This document shows, in pieces, positions 27,231 to 35,107 of a stretch of DNA of 64,000 nucleotides. Positions within the stretch are counted from its first letter, which is position 1. Each line of letters begins with the position of its first letter. A program made the translations under genes and the position numbers. The notes under the pieces are model-generated. The model saw only the letters and a program-made list of their open reading frames with translations. It was not told where the DNA came from and made no database searches. Source of the stretch: Acidobacteria bacterium OLB17 (GTDB taxonomy: Bacteria; Acidobacteriota; Blastocatellia; Pyrinomonadales; Pyrinomonadaceae); contig LLEU01000002.1 of assembly GCA_001567505.1 (NCBI GenBank), positions 1 to 64,000 on the forward strand. The letters run 5' to 3'.

Positions 27231-29093
27231 CTACTTGGGCTTGACGACCAAGTATCCCTGCATCTCCTGATGCAAAGCCGAACAGAAGTTCGTGCAGTAG
27301 TACGCATAGACGCCGGGCTTGTTGGCCACGAACTCGATCGTCTTCGTCTCTCCCGGATCTACAACGACGTTGATGTTGTATTCCAGCAATCCGAAGCCGT
27401 GCAGTTCGTCCGTCGTCTGCTCGATGTTGGTCAGGTGGATCGTTACCTTATCTCCCTGATTGACCTCGATAGCCGTCGGCGTGATCGTACTGCGCACCAG
27501 GACCGTCTTTACTGTCACGCCGTCGCCGGTTCGTTCGGCCTTGGCATCGTTGATGTCCCAGATCGCATTCGGGTTCTTATTCTCCTCTTTCTGGTAAACC
27601 TCGATCGGCTTCAGCTTATCGGCCTTTACGATCTGAGCGTAATGCGGCTCAGGCTCCGTAAAGGCGTTATAGAGAAGCTTCATCTTCTCGCTTTCGATGC
27701 CGATCAGCTGCGTACTCTCCGGCTGCGAAGGCCCGACGTTCAGGTGCGTTCCGTGCGAGAGTTTGTTCAATGCGACCAGGAATTTGCCGTCCGGATCGAC
27801 GGTGTCGCCTTCGGCGGTCGCAAGGTGCCCGATGTTGTAGGTGATCGGGATCTTATCCAACACTTCCCAAGTGCCGAGCTTCCATTTCGCGACGGCGCTC
27901 TCCACGAACAGGCTCGTGTACGCATTGCCCTGATTGTCGAACTGCGTATGTAGCGGGCCAAGGCCGACGTTCACTTCAGCTTCCTTGACGGCGTCGTAAT
28001 TCAGGATCGGAAGGCCGTCCTCTTCGCCCGAGAAATTCTTAGCAGCGATGGCAGCAAGCATTTTCTCAACGCTGTAAGCCGTTGTGATCGACTGGAGCTT
28101 TCCGCTTCCGATGATCCATTTTCCGTCGGGGCTGACATCCACGCCGTGCGGACTCTTGCTGCAAGGGATCAGATAAACGAGGCCGGGCGTCTGGACCGGA
28201 TCGATGACGGGAACGCCGTCGATCACCTGGGTCTTGCCTGCCTGAACTGCCTTCTCGACCTCTTTCCAGTTGACAGCGACAATGTAGTCGCGCTCACGCT
28301 GGGTCGATGTGACCTCAAGTTTCCCGATCGCTTTTTCAGTATTGTATGTCGTCCAGAATGCCCAGCCATCGCTCGGGCCTTTACCGGCATCACCCAGATC
28401 GTAGTTGTACGGCGGCATCAACACCTGCCACCCGACGCTCATCTCGCCGGAATCGGGCTTGATCGCGATACCTGAAACAACGCCTTTGTATTTTGACGCG
28501 TACTCCTCGACCGATGCGGCCGTGCCCTTCGGCAGCGGGATGGAGAATCGAGACGCCGCAAGCACATACTCGCTGTTCGGCGTCACGAACGCTCCGCCGT
28601 GGAAGCCTGATACGTTCGGGACGGGCCCGAGGATCTGCTTGGTCTTAAAGTCGCGAAGGTCGATGCGGGCGACGCGGTTGTTGCCATTATCGTTGACGAA
28701 GAGCCAGCGCCCGTCGTAGTCGCCTTTGGTTTCGCTGAGAGCAGGATGGTGGACATCGCCCCACTCGTATTCGCCCAGCATTTCCTTCGTTTCCTTATCG
28801 AAGCCGTAGCCGGTCGCCGGATATTTTGCGAAGACCGGAATAGTTGCGATATGCCGCATCGAGGGAACTCCGGCTACATAAACGTTGCCCGAGTGGCCGC
28901 CGGAATAGAACAAGTAATACTCATCGAGGTCGCCCGGCGCAACATACGTAAGCGTGGCGGCCTCGGCGGCTCCGCCCTTATCCTGCTTTAAGGCCGTACG
29001 CCGGCTGCAGCTCCCGATCGTCAGAAACGCGGCTAAAAGAAAAACGCCGAGAAACATCCACAAGGTCTTTGGCTTTTTAAATAGGTTTTTCAT
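27231..29093 (-). CDS. nosZ: nitrous oxide reductase NosZ, clade II
   Basis: 620 residues. It reduces N2O to N2 in the periplasm. The CuA site is complete (HGFGL, then CTNFCSALHQEM), as are histidines that match the CuZ ligands: DVHHPAL, GFHGGAF, SPHGVDVSPDGK, GLGPLHTQF, SHGTHLNVG and EPEPHYAQ. The signal (TLWMFLGVFLLAAFLTIGSC) is Sec-type and lacks a twin-arginine motif, which together with the NosB-like gene and no NosR places it in clade II. The cysteine at the end of the signal resembles a lipobox, so the enzyme may be membrane-anchored. Preceded by the cytochrome genes that probably supply its electrons. Confidence 0.95.
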   Translation of the reverse strand: MKNLFKKPKTLWMFLGVFLLAAFLTIGSCSRRTALKQDKGGAAEAATLTYVAPGDLDEYYLFYSGGHSGNVYVAGVPSMRHIATIPVFAKYPATGYGFDKETKEMLGEYEWGDVHHPALSETKGDYDGRWLFVNDNGNNRVARIDLRDFKTKQILGPVPNVSGFHGGAFVTPNSEYVLAASRFSIPLPKGTAASVEEYASKYKGVVSGIAIKPDSGEMSVGWQVLMPPYNYDLGDAGKGPSDGWAFWTTYNTEKAIGKLEVTSTQRERDYIVAVNWKEVEKAVQAGKTQVIDGVPVIDPVQTPGLVYLIPCSKSPHGVDVSPDGKWIIGSGKLQSITTAYSVEKMLAAIAAKNFSGEEDGLPILNYDAVKEAEVNVGLGPLHTQFDNQGNAYTSLFVESAVAKWKLGTWEVLDKIPITYNIGHLATAEGDTVDPDGKFLVALNKLSHGTHLNVGPSQPESTQLIGIESEKMKLLYNAFTEPEPHYAQIVKADKLKPIEVYQKEENKNPNAIWDINDAKAERTGDGVTVKTVLVRSTITPTAIEVNQGDKVTIHLTNIEQTTDELHGFGLLEYNINVVVDPGETKTIEFVANKPGVYAYYCTNFCSALHQEMQGYLVVKPK

Positions 29094-29112
29094 CTCTCTC
29101 CTCTACGCCGTC

Positions 29113-30321
29113 CTATTTACCCGTTGGAGTGGGTGAAGGAGAAGCGCTCTTTATCTGCTGTTCCAGCTTTCGCTGATAGGCAACTTTAAGTAGTGCGATC
29201 GCTTGATGACGCTGTTCTGTCGTCAGCGGGATCTGCGTTGCAAGGACGACCGACATTGTGCCGGTCGGCTCCATAAGAAAATCATCCAACGTACGCCCGA
29301 AGCGATTTTGGACATCGACGACCGCGTCCGAAAGGTCGGGGCCGATCTTTGCCGCTGAATTCACTCCGAGCGAACTGACCGAATGGCATACGAAACATTT
29401 GTTCTGCACAAAGAATGCGCCGTCGCCCTCGAGCATCTCTTTCTCGCGTGCGATCTCCTCAGGCGTCGGCACATCGCGAAGCTGCACCCCTGAGATGTAG
29501 TGCGCCGGTATCTGTTCCTTTCGCCAGCTCATAACAAGAAGTGCGAGTGCCTGTGCGTCCTGCGACGAAAAGCCGAAGTTCGGCATAATGCTGTCCGGCG
29601 ATACCATCTTCGGATTCTGGAAGTGCGCGACCTGCCAGGCAAAGACCGCATGCCTTCCGGTCAGGCGGCCGTAGTCGAATTGTTCGGTCGGCTTCTCACC
29701 TTCGAACGTAAGATCGGGGCCGATGATTCCGCCGCGGCCGTTTATCGTGTGGCAAGCCCTGCAGTCCTTCTCTTCGACGAGGTTCTTGGCAGTATTGATG
29801 TAGTCCATCCCCTTTGTCTCGCGGTCATAGCGATGACACGCGTTGCAGTTCATCTCCATCAACGCCTTCGAATTCTTGATCAGATACGCCTCGCTCACTT
29901 CCTGGCCGAGAACCGGTTCTTCCCAATGCTCGACATTGCCGTGTGCATCCGGAAGCGTGGTCGAAAAGCCCTGGCCTCCGTGGCAGGAAGTGCAGCCGTA
30001 GGCGGTCAGAGGATGCTTCTCAAGTATCCCTTTCGGATGTGTGCGGTACGGGTTCGGTGCGGTCTCGAGGCCCTTCCACTCGACAGCCTGGTGGCACGTG
30101 ACGCATCGATCCACACGATCGAGATCTTTGACCCAGATCTGCTGGACACCGGTCGGGATCTGTTCGGCCCGTTCGGCGCCGAACTTCTCAGTAACGAGAT
30201 CGCGAAACTCTGCTTGGTAATCCCGCCAATCCGTCGTGTTCTCACGAAAAAAGACGAATGCCGTCAGTACGAGCAGTGAAAGCCCCAGAACGTAAAGTTT
30301 GATCGCATCTTTGCTAAACAT
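29113..30321 (-). CDS. pentahaem cytochrome c, membrane-anchored
   Basis: 402 residues. An N-terminal uncleaved anchor (KLYVLGLSLLVLTAFVFF) is followed by five haem-binding CxxCH motifs: RCVTCHQ, GCTSCHGG, NCNACHRY, DCRACHTING and KCFVCHSVS. The last three resemble monohaem class I modules (GIIGPDLTFEG, AKIGPDLSDAV, MPNFGFSSQDAQALALLVMS). It starts inside the end of the cytochrome b gene region and stops 20 bp before nosZ. Inference: it carries electrons from the Rieske/cytochrome b pair to the CuA site of NosZ. Such a protein is not part of the Wolinella-type nos set, where single-haem NosC1/C2 are used. Confidence 0.88.
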   Translation of the reverse strand: MFSKDAIKLYVLGLSLLVLTAFVFFRENTTDWRDYQAEFRDLVTEKFGAERAEQIPTGVQQIWVKDLDRVDRCVTCHQAVEWKGLETAPNPYRTHPKGILEKHPLTAYGCTSCHGGQGFSTTLPDAHGNVEHWEEPVLGQEVSEAYLIKNSKALMEMNCNACHRYDRETKGMDYINTAKNLVEEKDCRACHTINGRGGIIGPDLTFEGEKPTEQFDYGRLTGRHAVFAWQVAHFQNPKMVSPDSIMPNFGFSSQDAQALALLVMSWRKEQIPAHYISGVQLRDVPTPEEIAREKEMLEGDGAFFVQNKCFVCHSVSSLGVNSAAKIGPDLSDAVVDVQNRFGRTLDDFLMEPTGTMSVVLATQIPLTTEQRHQAIALLKVAYQRKLEQQIKSASPSPTPTGK

Positions 30322-30344
30322 CTCTTATTGCTCTCCTTGCTCGG

Positions 30345-31726
30345 TCAGAATTTTCTCGGCGTCTGTTCCCATTCCTGCCACGGCATATAGATCTCCCAGA
30401 ATGGCCGCGCATATATGTGCCGATGAACGTCAGGATCAGGATCGCCGCAACTATGAAGAGGAAGATCCGATTCTGCCATTTGCGTTCTTTCGGCAGCCAT
30501 TTGCCGATCGAGCTCACGGGCGACTTATCGAAATACGGCCAGAGCACCGCCGCAGCGACGAGAACGCCGGGAAGGATGATGCCGCCGATCAAGGCACCGT
30601 TGATCGTGATGCCGCCGACCGTGAAGGTCGTGATCGTCACGAGTTCCTGCAGCCAAAGGAAATACCACGGAGCTTTTGCGGGGTTCGGTGTAACGGCCGG
30701 ATTCGCTGCCTCTTCCAGCGGTGCTCTAACGAGCAGTGTGAGCAGGATCGAGATAAAGAGCGTCGCGAGCGTCACGACCGCAAGCCGAACCGTCATATAT
30801 GGCGACGACGGCACTTTGTCCTTCTCGTCGTCGATCATTACGTTCTGCACATCGACCGCGGAACCGCCCGTGATCCCGAGCAGCGAGTAGGTCTTGCTCG
30901 CGATGGCAGGCTGTTCCTGCTTCTTTGCCTCCTCGTACCGCTTCTCGGTACACGCAAGGCCGCCGTCCTTTCGGACCCGCCACATGTGGTAGCTGACAAG
31001 TCCGAAGGTCGCAAGCGGTAGAAGGAAACAGTGCAGGACGTAGAACCTTATGAGCGTCGCCTGTTCGATCGTAGTTCCTCCGAGCAGAATGAACCGCGTC
31101 GGATCGCCGAAGACCGGAGCCGAACTTGCGATATTGGTCCCGACCGTGATCGCCCAATATGCGAGCTGATCCCACGGCAGCAGATATCCGGTGAAGGACA
31201 GGAGCAGCGTGATCAGAAGCAGCGCAACGCCGACGATCCAGTTGAGCGGACGATTCTGCCCGACGGCCTTTCGCCCATTCTTGAACGCTCCCGTCAGGAA
31301 GACCCTAACCATATGCAGGAACACGACGGCGACCATCAAGTGTGCAGAGATCCGATGAAGGCCGCGAAGGAACCAGCCGTAGCTTGTCGAGAATTCGAGG
31401 TCCTTGACCGAAAGATATGCCCGTTCGACCGACGGTACGTAGAGGAACATCAGAATGCCGCCCGTGATCGTCAGGATCAGGAACAGGACGGCCGAGATCG
31501 TCCCGAGCCAAAAAGAATAGCCCCAGGAAAGGCTTTCAAGACTGACCTTTGCCGGGAACCAATGGAGAAGGAAGTTTCGAACGATCGCATCGCCCGCTTC
31601 GCGCTTCGTTTCCGGTTTCCAGGTCCACGTGAGTTTCTCCCACATCGGCTTCAGCGCGAGTTTCTCCCGCATTGCAGTCAATAAGGATGAGCTGGCCTTC
31701 GTTTCCCCGATCTCTTCTGTCGCCAT
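30345..31726 (-). CDS. cytochrome b (b6/petD-like fusion) of a Rieske complex, frameshifted near end
   Basis: Four haem-ligating histidines are visible in the first half, LRGLHRISAHLMV and LHCFLLPLATFGLVSYH. The second half is petD-like with APWYFLWLQEL in the place of the PEWY motif and helices VLVAAAVLWPYF and IFLFIVAAILILTFIGTYM. The open frame runs to 30314 with an unlikely Arg-rich tail; the neighbouring frame gives FWEIYMPWQEWEQTPRKF and stops at 30345-30347. One missing G at 30403-30404 explains this. Role: quinol oxidation on the way to periplasmic cytochrome c. Follows the small membrane protein gene by 14 bp. Confidence 0.85.
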
Positions 31727-31740
31727 ATTTATCTCTCGCT

Positions 31741-32231
31741 TTAGTGTTGGTCGTCCTTCTGCTTCTCAACCGGCAGGTTTTGAGCCCCGCCCGGCCGGAT
31801 CTCGCTGTGCCTGATCTGGCGCCGAGGTTCGAGGTCCGTGCCATCAATCCCGCGGTCCCGATAGACGAGAGGAGTGCAGCGAGAACTAGGAACTTCGCTG
31901 CACCGGCCTTCTTTGCCGCCATCGAAACGATGCCGATCAACGCGATCGCTCCTGTGATCATCATCGAGATCATCGCGAAATATGCTGAATCCTCGTGTTC
32001 TTCGATCAGGTCGTGACTGACGCCCGCAAGTTTTTCGACAACTTCCTCGGCCGGTTCGCCCGAAAGATATACCGGGATCGTCACGGCCGCCGAAAAGATG
32101 AGCACGAGCAGAGCCAGCTGCTTAAGGTCATCGCTTTTTCGCAGATACGCATACAGGAAAAGCGGCACCACAAGGATCGAACAAATTACCGGGAAATGAT
32201 TTAGGAATAAATGTAGATGAACCGGGTCCAT
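31741..32231 (-). CDS. small integral membrane protein (DUF2231-like), frameshifted
   Basis: About 163 residues after correcting one base. It starts MDPVHLHLFLNHFPVICSIL, resembling DUF2231 proteins that begin with a conserved H..LVHFP, then carries four hydrophobic helices (KQLALLVLIFSAAVTIPVYL, ISMMITGAIALIGIVSMAAK, AKFLVLAALLSSIGTAGLMA). The uncorrected frame runs on to 31536 through the cytochrome b gene. The other frame gives QIRHSEIRPGGAQNLPVEKQ and stops at 31741-31743; a missing C at about 31820 restores NLGGQIRHSEI. It lies between Rieske and cytochrome b, so a structural or haem-related subunit is likely. Confidence 0.6.
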
Positions 32232-32247
32232 AGCTTCGTCACTCCCG

Positions 32248-32856
32248 TCACACCGTAAGACGAAAATCCTGGCTGACCCTCGTCGCCTTATCGACGATCA
32301 ACTGGCCGTCATCCGGTGAGACCTCAAGATTGAAACAGTCAAGGGGCCGAGGCGCCGGTCCCGCGAAATTCGTTCCGTCCCCGTAGTACTTAGAGCCGTG
32401 GCACGGACAGTGAAACTCGACCTGCTCCTCGATCTCCTTTCCGCCGACGGTCACCTTCTTCGGCTGATTGAGTTTCACCATCTTTACTGTGCAGCCCAGG
32501 TGCGTACAGGCCGCAGATATCGCATGAAAGGTGTTCTTGTCACGAAAAACGAACAATCGATCCGCCTCAAGGAAGGTTCCGCCGTCCGTGAATTTATCGA
32601 GCGAACCAAGCTTGAATTTTTGCGGCGGTTCGTAAAGGACGTTCGGAAAAAGCGAGCGAAGCATCGCGAAGGCCTGCCCGCCGAGAGCGACAAGCACTGC
32701 CGAGATCCCCAGCGATCTCAGCAGGCTGCGACGGCTCGGGTTGCGTTCGCCGAGAAGCTCGATATTCTTCGGCTTCTGGTTCAGCAGTTCGTCCGCTTCG
32801 CTCTGGGCGTCGAGAACCTTCGCTCTTGCCTCATCGAATTCGCTCTGTTTCTTCAT
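32248..32856 (-). CDS. Rieske [2Fe-2S] iron-sulfur protein
   Basis: 202 residues. A hydrophilic N-terminus of about 45 residues precedes RRSLLRSLGISAVLVALGGQ, a twin-arginine-like membrane anchor. The [2Fe-2S] cluster is bound by CTHLGCTV and CPCHGSKY; the Pro loop GPAPRPL follows. It is the first subunit of the cytochrome bc-like complex in this operon, and its start lies within the end of the FAD oxidoreductase gene (26-bp overlap). It takes electrons from quinol and passes them to the cytochrome c. Confidence 0.92.
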   Translation of the reverse strand: MKKQSEFDEARAKVLDAQSEADELLNQKPKNIELLGERNPSRRSLLRSLGISAVLVALGGQAFAMLRSLFPNVLYEPPQKFKLGSLDKFTDGGTFLEADRLFVFRDKNTFHAISAACTHLGCTVKMVKLNQPKKVTVGGKEIEEQVEFHCPCHGSKYYGDGTNFAGPAPRPLDCFNLEVSPDDGQLIVDKATRVSQDFRLTV

Positions 32857-34765
32857 AGTAGAAAACCTCCATCGTCATCGCATCGGTCGGGCATCGGATC
32901 GCACACAGCCCGCACCGGATACATTTATCGTCGTCTTTGAGCATTGCCGAAAGCGTAGTTTCCTCGGTAAATCCGCCGGCGGCGATCGCGAGCTCCTTTG
33001 TGCCTTCGGGAAGGTCAAGCGTGTCGAGGGAGACAAGTTTCAGGCACGATTCCGGACATACGTCCACGCACCGATTGCAGAGGACGCATTTCTGCGGATC
33101 GTAGATCGTTTGAATGTGACAGGCGAGACATCGCTCGGCTTGCAGACGCGCCTCTTCTTCGTCATAACCGCTCTCGACCTCGGAGATGCCGGTTCGGCGG
33201 CCGAGCGAGACGGTCGGCGGCGCTTCGCGTTCGCACTTTTCGTAGTCCTCCGCCATTCGGTATGAATAGGTCGGGATCTTCTCGACGCGAAGCTTGAAAT
33301 GCGTCGTGCTGCCAGGCCCGCGAAGATAGTCATCGACCGAAAGAGCGGCCTGCTTTCCGTTGGCTACGGCTTCGATCAAATTCCTCGGCCCGAACGCCAC
33401 GTCACCACCCGCAAAAAGCCCCGGTGAAGAGGTCGCAAGTGTCTTCGGATCTACCTTGATCGTGCCCGCCGGCGTGAGTTCGACGTTGTCTTCGGGTTTT
33501 AGAAATGAAAGGTCGGCTTGTTGGCCGATCGCAAGCACGACGGAATCAGCCTCGAGCACCTCGGTGATTGAATCATCGAATTCGGGATTGAAACGTCCTT
33601 CGTCATCAAAAACGCGGGTGACGCCGCGAAGCTCGACCTTTTTCAAGCGGCCATTCTCACCGATGAATCTGCGAGCAGAGCGTGAAGGATGGAACGTCAC
33701 TCCTTCCTTGTGTGCTTCGTGAAATTCTTCCTGTCCCTGGGCCGTCCTCACGACGGGAAGCTCATTCAGGGCTTCGAGGCTGATCATTCGAACATCGGTC
33801 GAGCCCGACCGAATGGCCGAACGTGCGGCGTCCATCGCCGATTTGATCTCGCCGCCGGCCATTTCGCTGCCTTCGACATCGGCAGCATCGTCAAGGCCGC
33901 GTCGGAGAGCCATACGCGCGGCATCGAACGCGACAAAACCGCCGCCGATCACGAGCACTTTCTCCCCCAGATCGACGCGGTAGCCATTGTTGATGTTAAG
34001 CAGGTAATCGACGGCTTTGATGACCCCGTCAAGCTCGATGCCCTCGATGTTCAGGTCGCGGCCTTTCTGGACCCCGACGCTGAGGAACACCGCCTTGAAG
34101 CCCTGATCTCGAAGCTCGGAAAGGCCAAGGTCCGCACTGAGCGGCGTATTGAACTTGACCTCGACCCCGAGGCTTTTTACTTTTGCTATCTCCTTCTCGA
34201 TGATCTGCCGCGGAAGTCGGAATTCAGGGATGCCGTGATACATCATTCCGCCCGGGATCGCCGACGCCTCGAAGATCGTCACCTGATATCCCATCAACGC
34301 AAGATCGTGAGCACACGAAACGCCGGCGGGCCCGGCACCGATGACCGCGACCTTCTCGTCCCGCTTCTGGATCCGCTTGCTGTTCTCGAGTATAGGCAGA
34401 TGCCAGCGGATCTTGTTTCCCGCCTCGGAAGCCCCTTCAAAGAGAGCATTCTGGGTCGAAGGCTCCATCGATTCGACGCCGTATTTCTCGGTCACGAACC
34501 GCTTTAGCGCACGAATACTGACGGGAGCATCGATCCGCCCACGGCGGCACGCGTCCTCACACGGTGCGGCGCAGACGCGGCCGCATATCGAGGCAAGAGG
34601 GTTCGGCGAACGCGCGACCAGGTAGGCTTCCTTGTATTCGCCCTGCGCGATCAGCTGCACATAGCGGCCAGCATCCGTTTTGACCGGACAGGCCGCCTGG
34701 CACGGGATCATATTCTTCCAAAACTCAACATCCGGAATGATGGTCTTGAACTTTGGGTCGTTCAT
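32831..34765 (-). CDS. GltD-like FAD/NAD(P) oxidoreductase with [4Fe-4S] domains
   Basis: 644 residues from MNDPKFKTIIPDVEFWKNM; an AAAGGAGG Shine-Dalgarno sequence precedes this ATG, so the longer frame (to 34846) is rejected. The N-terminal Fer4_20-type domain has IPCQAACPVKTDAGRY and CGRVCAAPCEDACRRG. Two dinucleotide folds follow: VAVIGAGPAGVSCA and VLVIGGGFVAFDAA, and ATSSPGLFAGGDVAFGP is the GltD-like FAD end. The C-terminus adds 4Fe-4S ferredoxin motifs CVLCNRCVDVCPESC and CIRCGLCAIRCPTDA. Known relatives include glutamate synthase beta subunit and NfnB-like proteins. First gene of the nos operon; probably feeds NAD(P)H electrons toward ferredoxin or quinone. Its partner is not obvious. 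Confidence 0.85.
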   Translation of the reverse strand: MNDPKFKTIIPDVEFWKNMIPCQAACPVKTDAGRYVQLIAQGEYKEAYLVARSPNPLASICGRVCAAPCEDACRRGRIDAPVSIRALKRFVTEKYGVESMEPSTQNALFEGASEAGNKIRWHLPILENSKRIQKRDEKVAVIGAGPAGVSCAHDLALMGYQVTIFEASAIPGGMMYHGIPEFRLPRQIIEKEIAKVKSLGVEVKFNTPLSADLGLSELRDQGFKAVFLSVGVQKGRDLNIEGIELDGVIKAVDYLLNINNGYRVDLGEKVLVIGGGFVAFDAARMALRRGLDDAADVEGSEMAGGEIKSAMDAARSAIRSGSTDVRMISLEALNELPVVRTAQGQEEFHEAHKEGVTFHPSRSARRFIGENGRLKKVELRGVTRVFDDEGRFNPEFDDSITEVLEADSVVLAIGQQADLSFLKPEDNVELTPAGTIKVDPKTLATSSPGLFAGGDVAFGPRNLIEAVANGKQAALSVDDYLRGPGSTTHFKLRVEKIPTYSYRMAEDYEKCEREAPPTVSLGRRTGISEVESGYDEEEARLQAERCLACHIQTIYDPQKCVLCNRCVDVCPESCLKLVSLDTLDLPEGTKELAIAAGGFTEETTLSAMLKDDDKCIRCGLCAIRCPTDAMTMEVFYYEETERIR

Positions 34766-35107
34766 CGATCCTCCTTTCGATCCGTCGATCGCACTGCAGG
34801 GCGGCGACACACTTCTCGGAGCAGGAAGCGAGCTTCTGCGTACCACGAGTTGGCCTGGTTTTGATGCCGAGCTGAGCGCATTCAGGTAGAGTTCCCCTTA
34901 CCGCTCGTTTCAGGAGCAAATAATATGCCGCAACGCGCACTGCGCCGGTTCGGATCGGGCGATCCAAAGAAAGGCGCGTTTTGACGTGGAAATTACTAAA
35001 GGCTTACAAACTTGTCCTAGTTTCGAGGCGAGAGCAGATCGATGCGAGGTGTTGAAAATCAACCAAAGGTGTGGAATTCTACACGGCCGATCTTCCGGAG
35101 CACGACG
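34766..35107. other. upstream region of the nos operon with two palindromes
   Basis: A 342-bp gap without a credible gene. It should hold the promoter of the minus-strand nos operon and the end of the nuclease-helicase transcript. Two palindromes lie at 35051-35063 (GTTGA-AAA-TCAAC) and 35069-35084 (GTGTGGAATTCTACAC, 14 of 16 symmetric). Neither is followed by a T-run, so they are not standard terminators. A minus-strand TATTAT occurs at 34919-34924 as a possible -10 element, without a clear -35. Confidence 0.35.

Noticed and set aside
29000..29093. Twin-arginine signal on NosZ
   Set aside because: Basic residues are few and there is no RR-x-F pattern before the hydrophobic stretch; the SRR after the cysteine lies behind it.
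31536..31740. C-terminal extension of the DUF2231-like protein into the cytochrome b gene
   Set aside because: The tail is Arg-rich and reads cytochrome b sequence in another frame; a one-base correction gives a normal stop at 31741.
35051..35063. FNR/NNR binding site for nos regulation
   Set aside because: The half sites TTGA/TCAA are separated by 3 bases, whereas FNR sites need TTGAT-N4-ATCAA.
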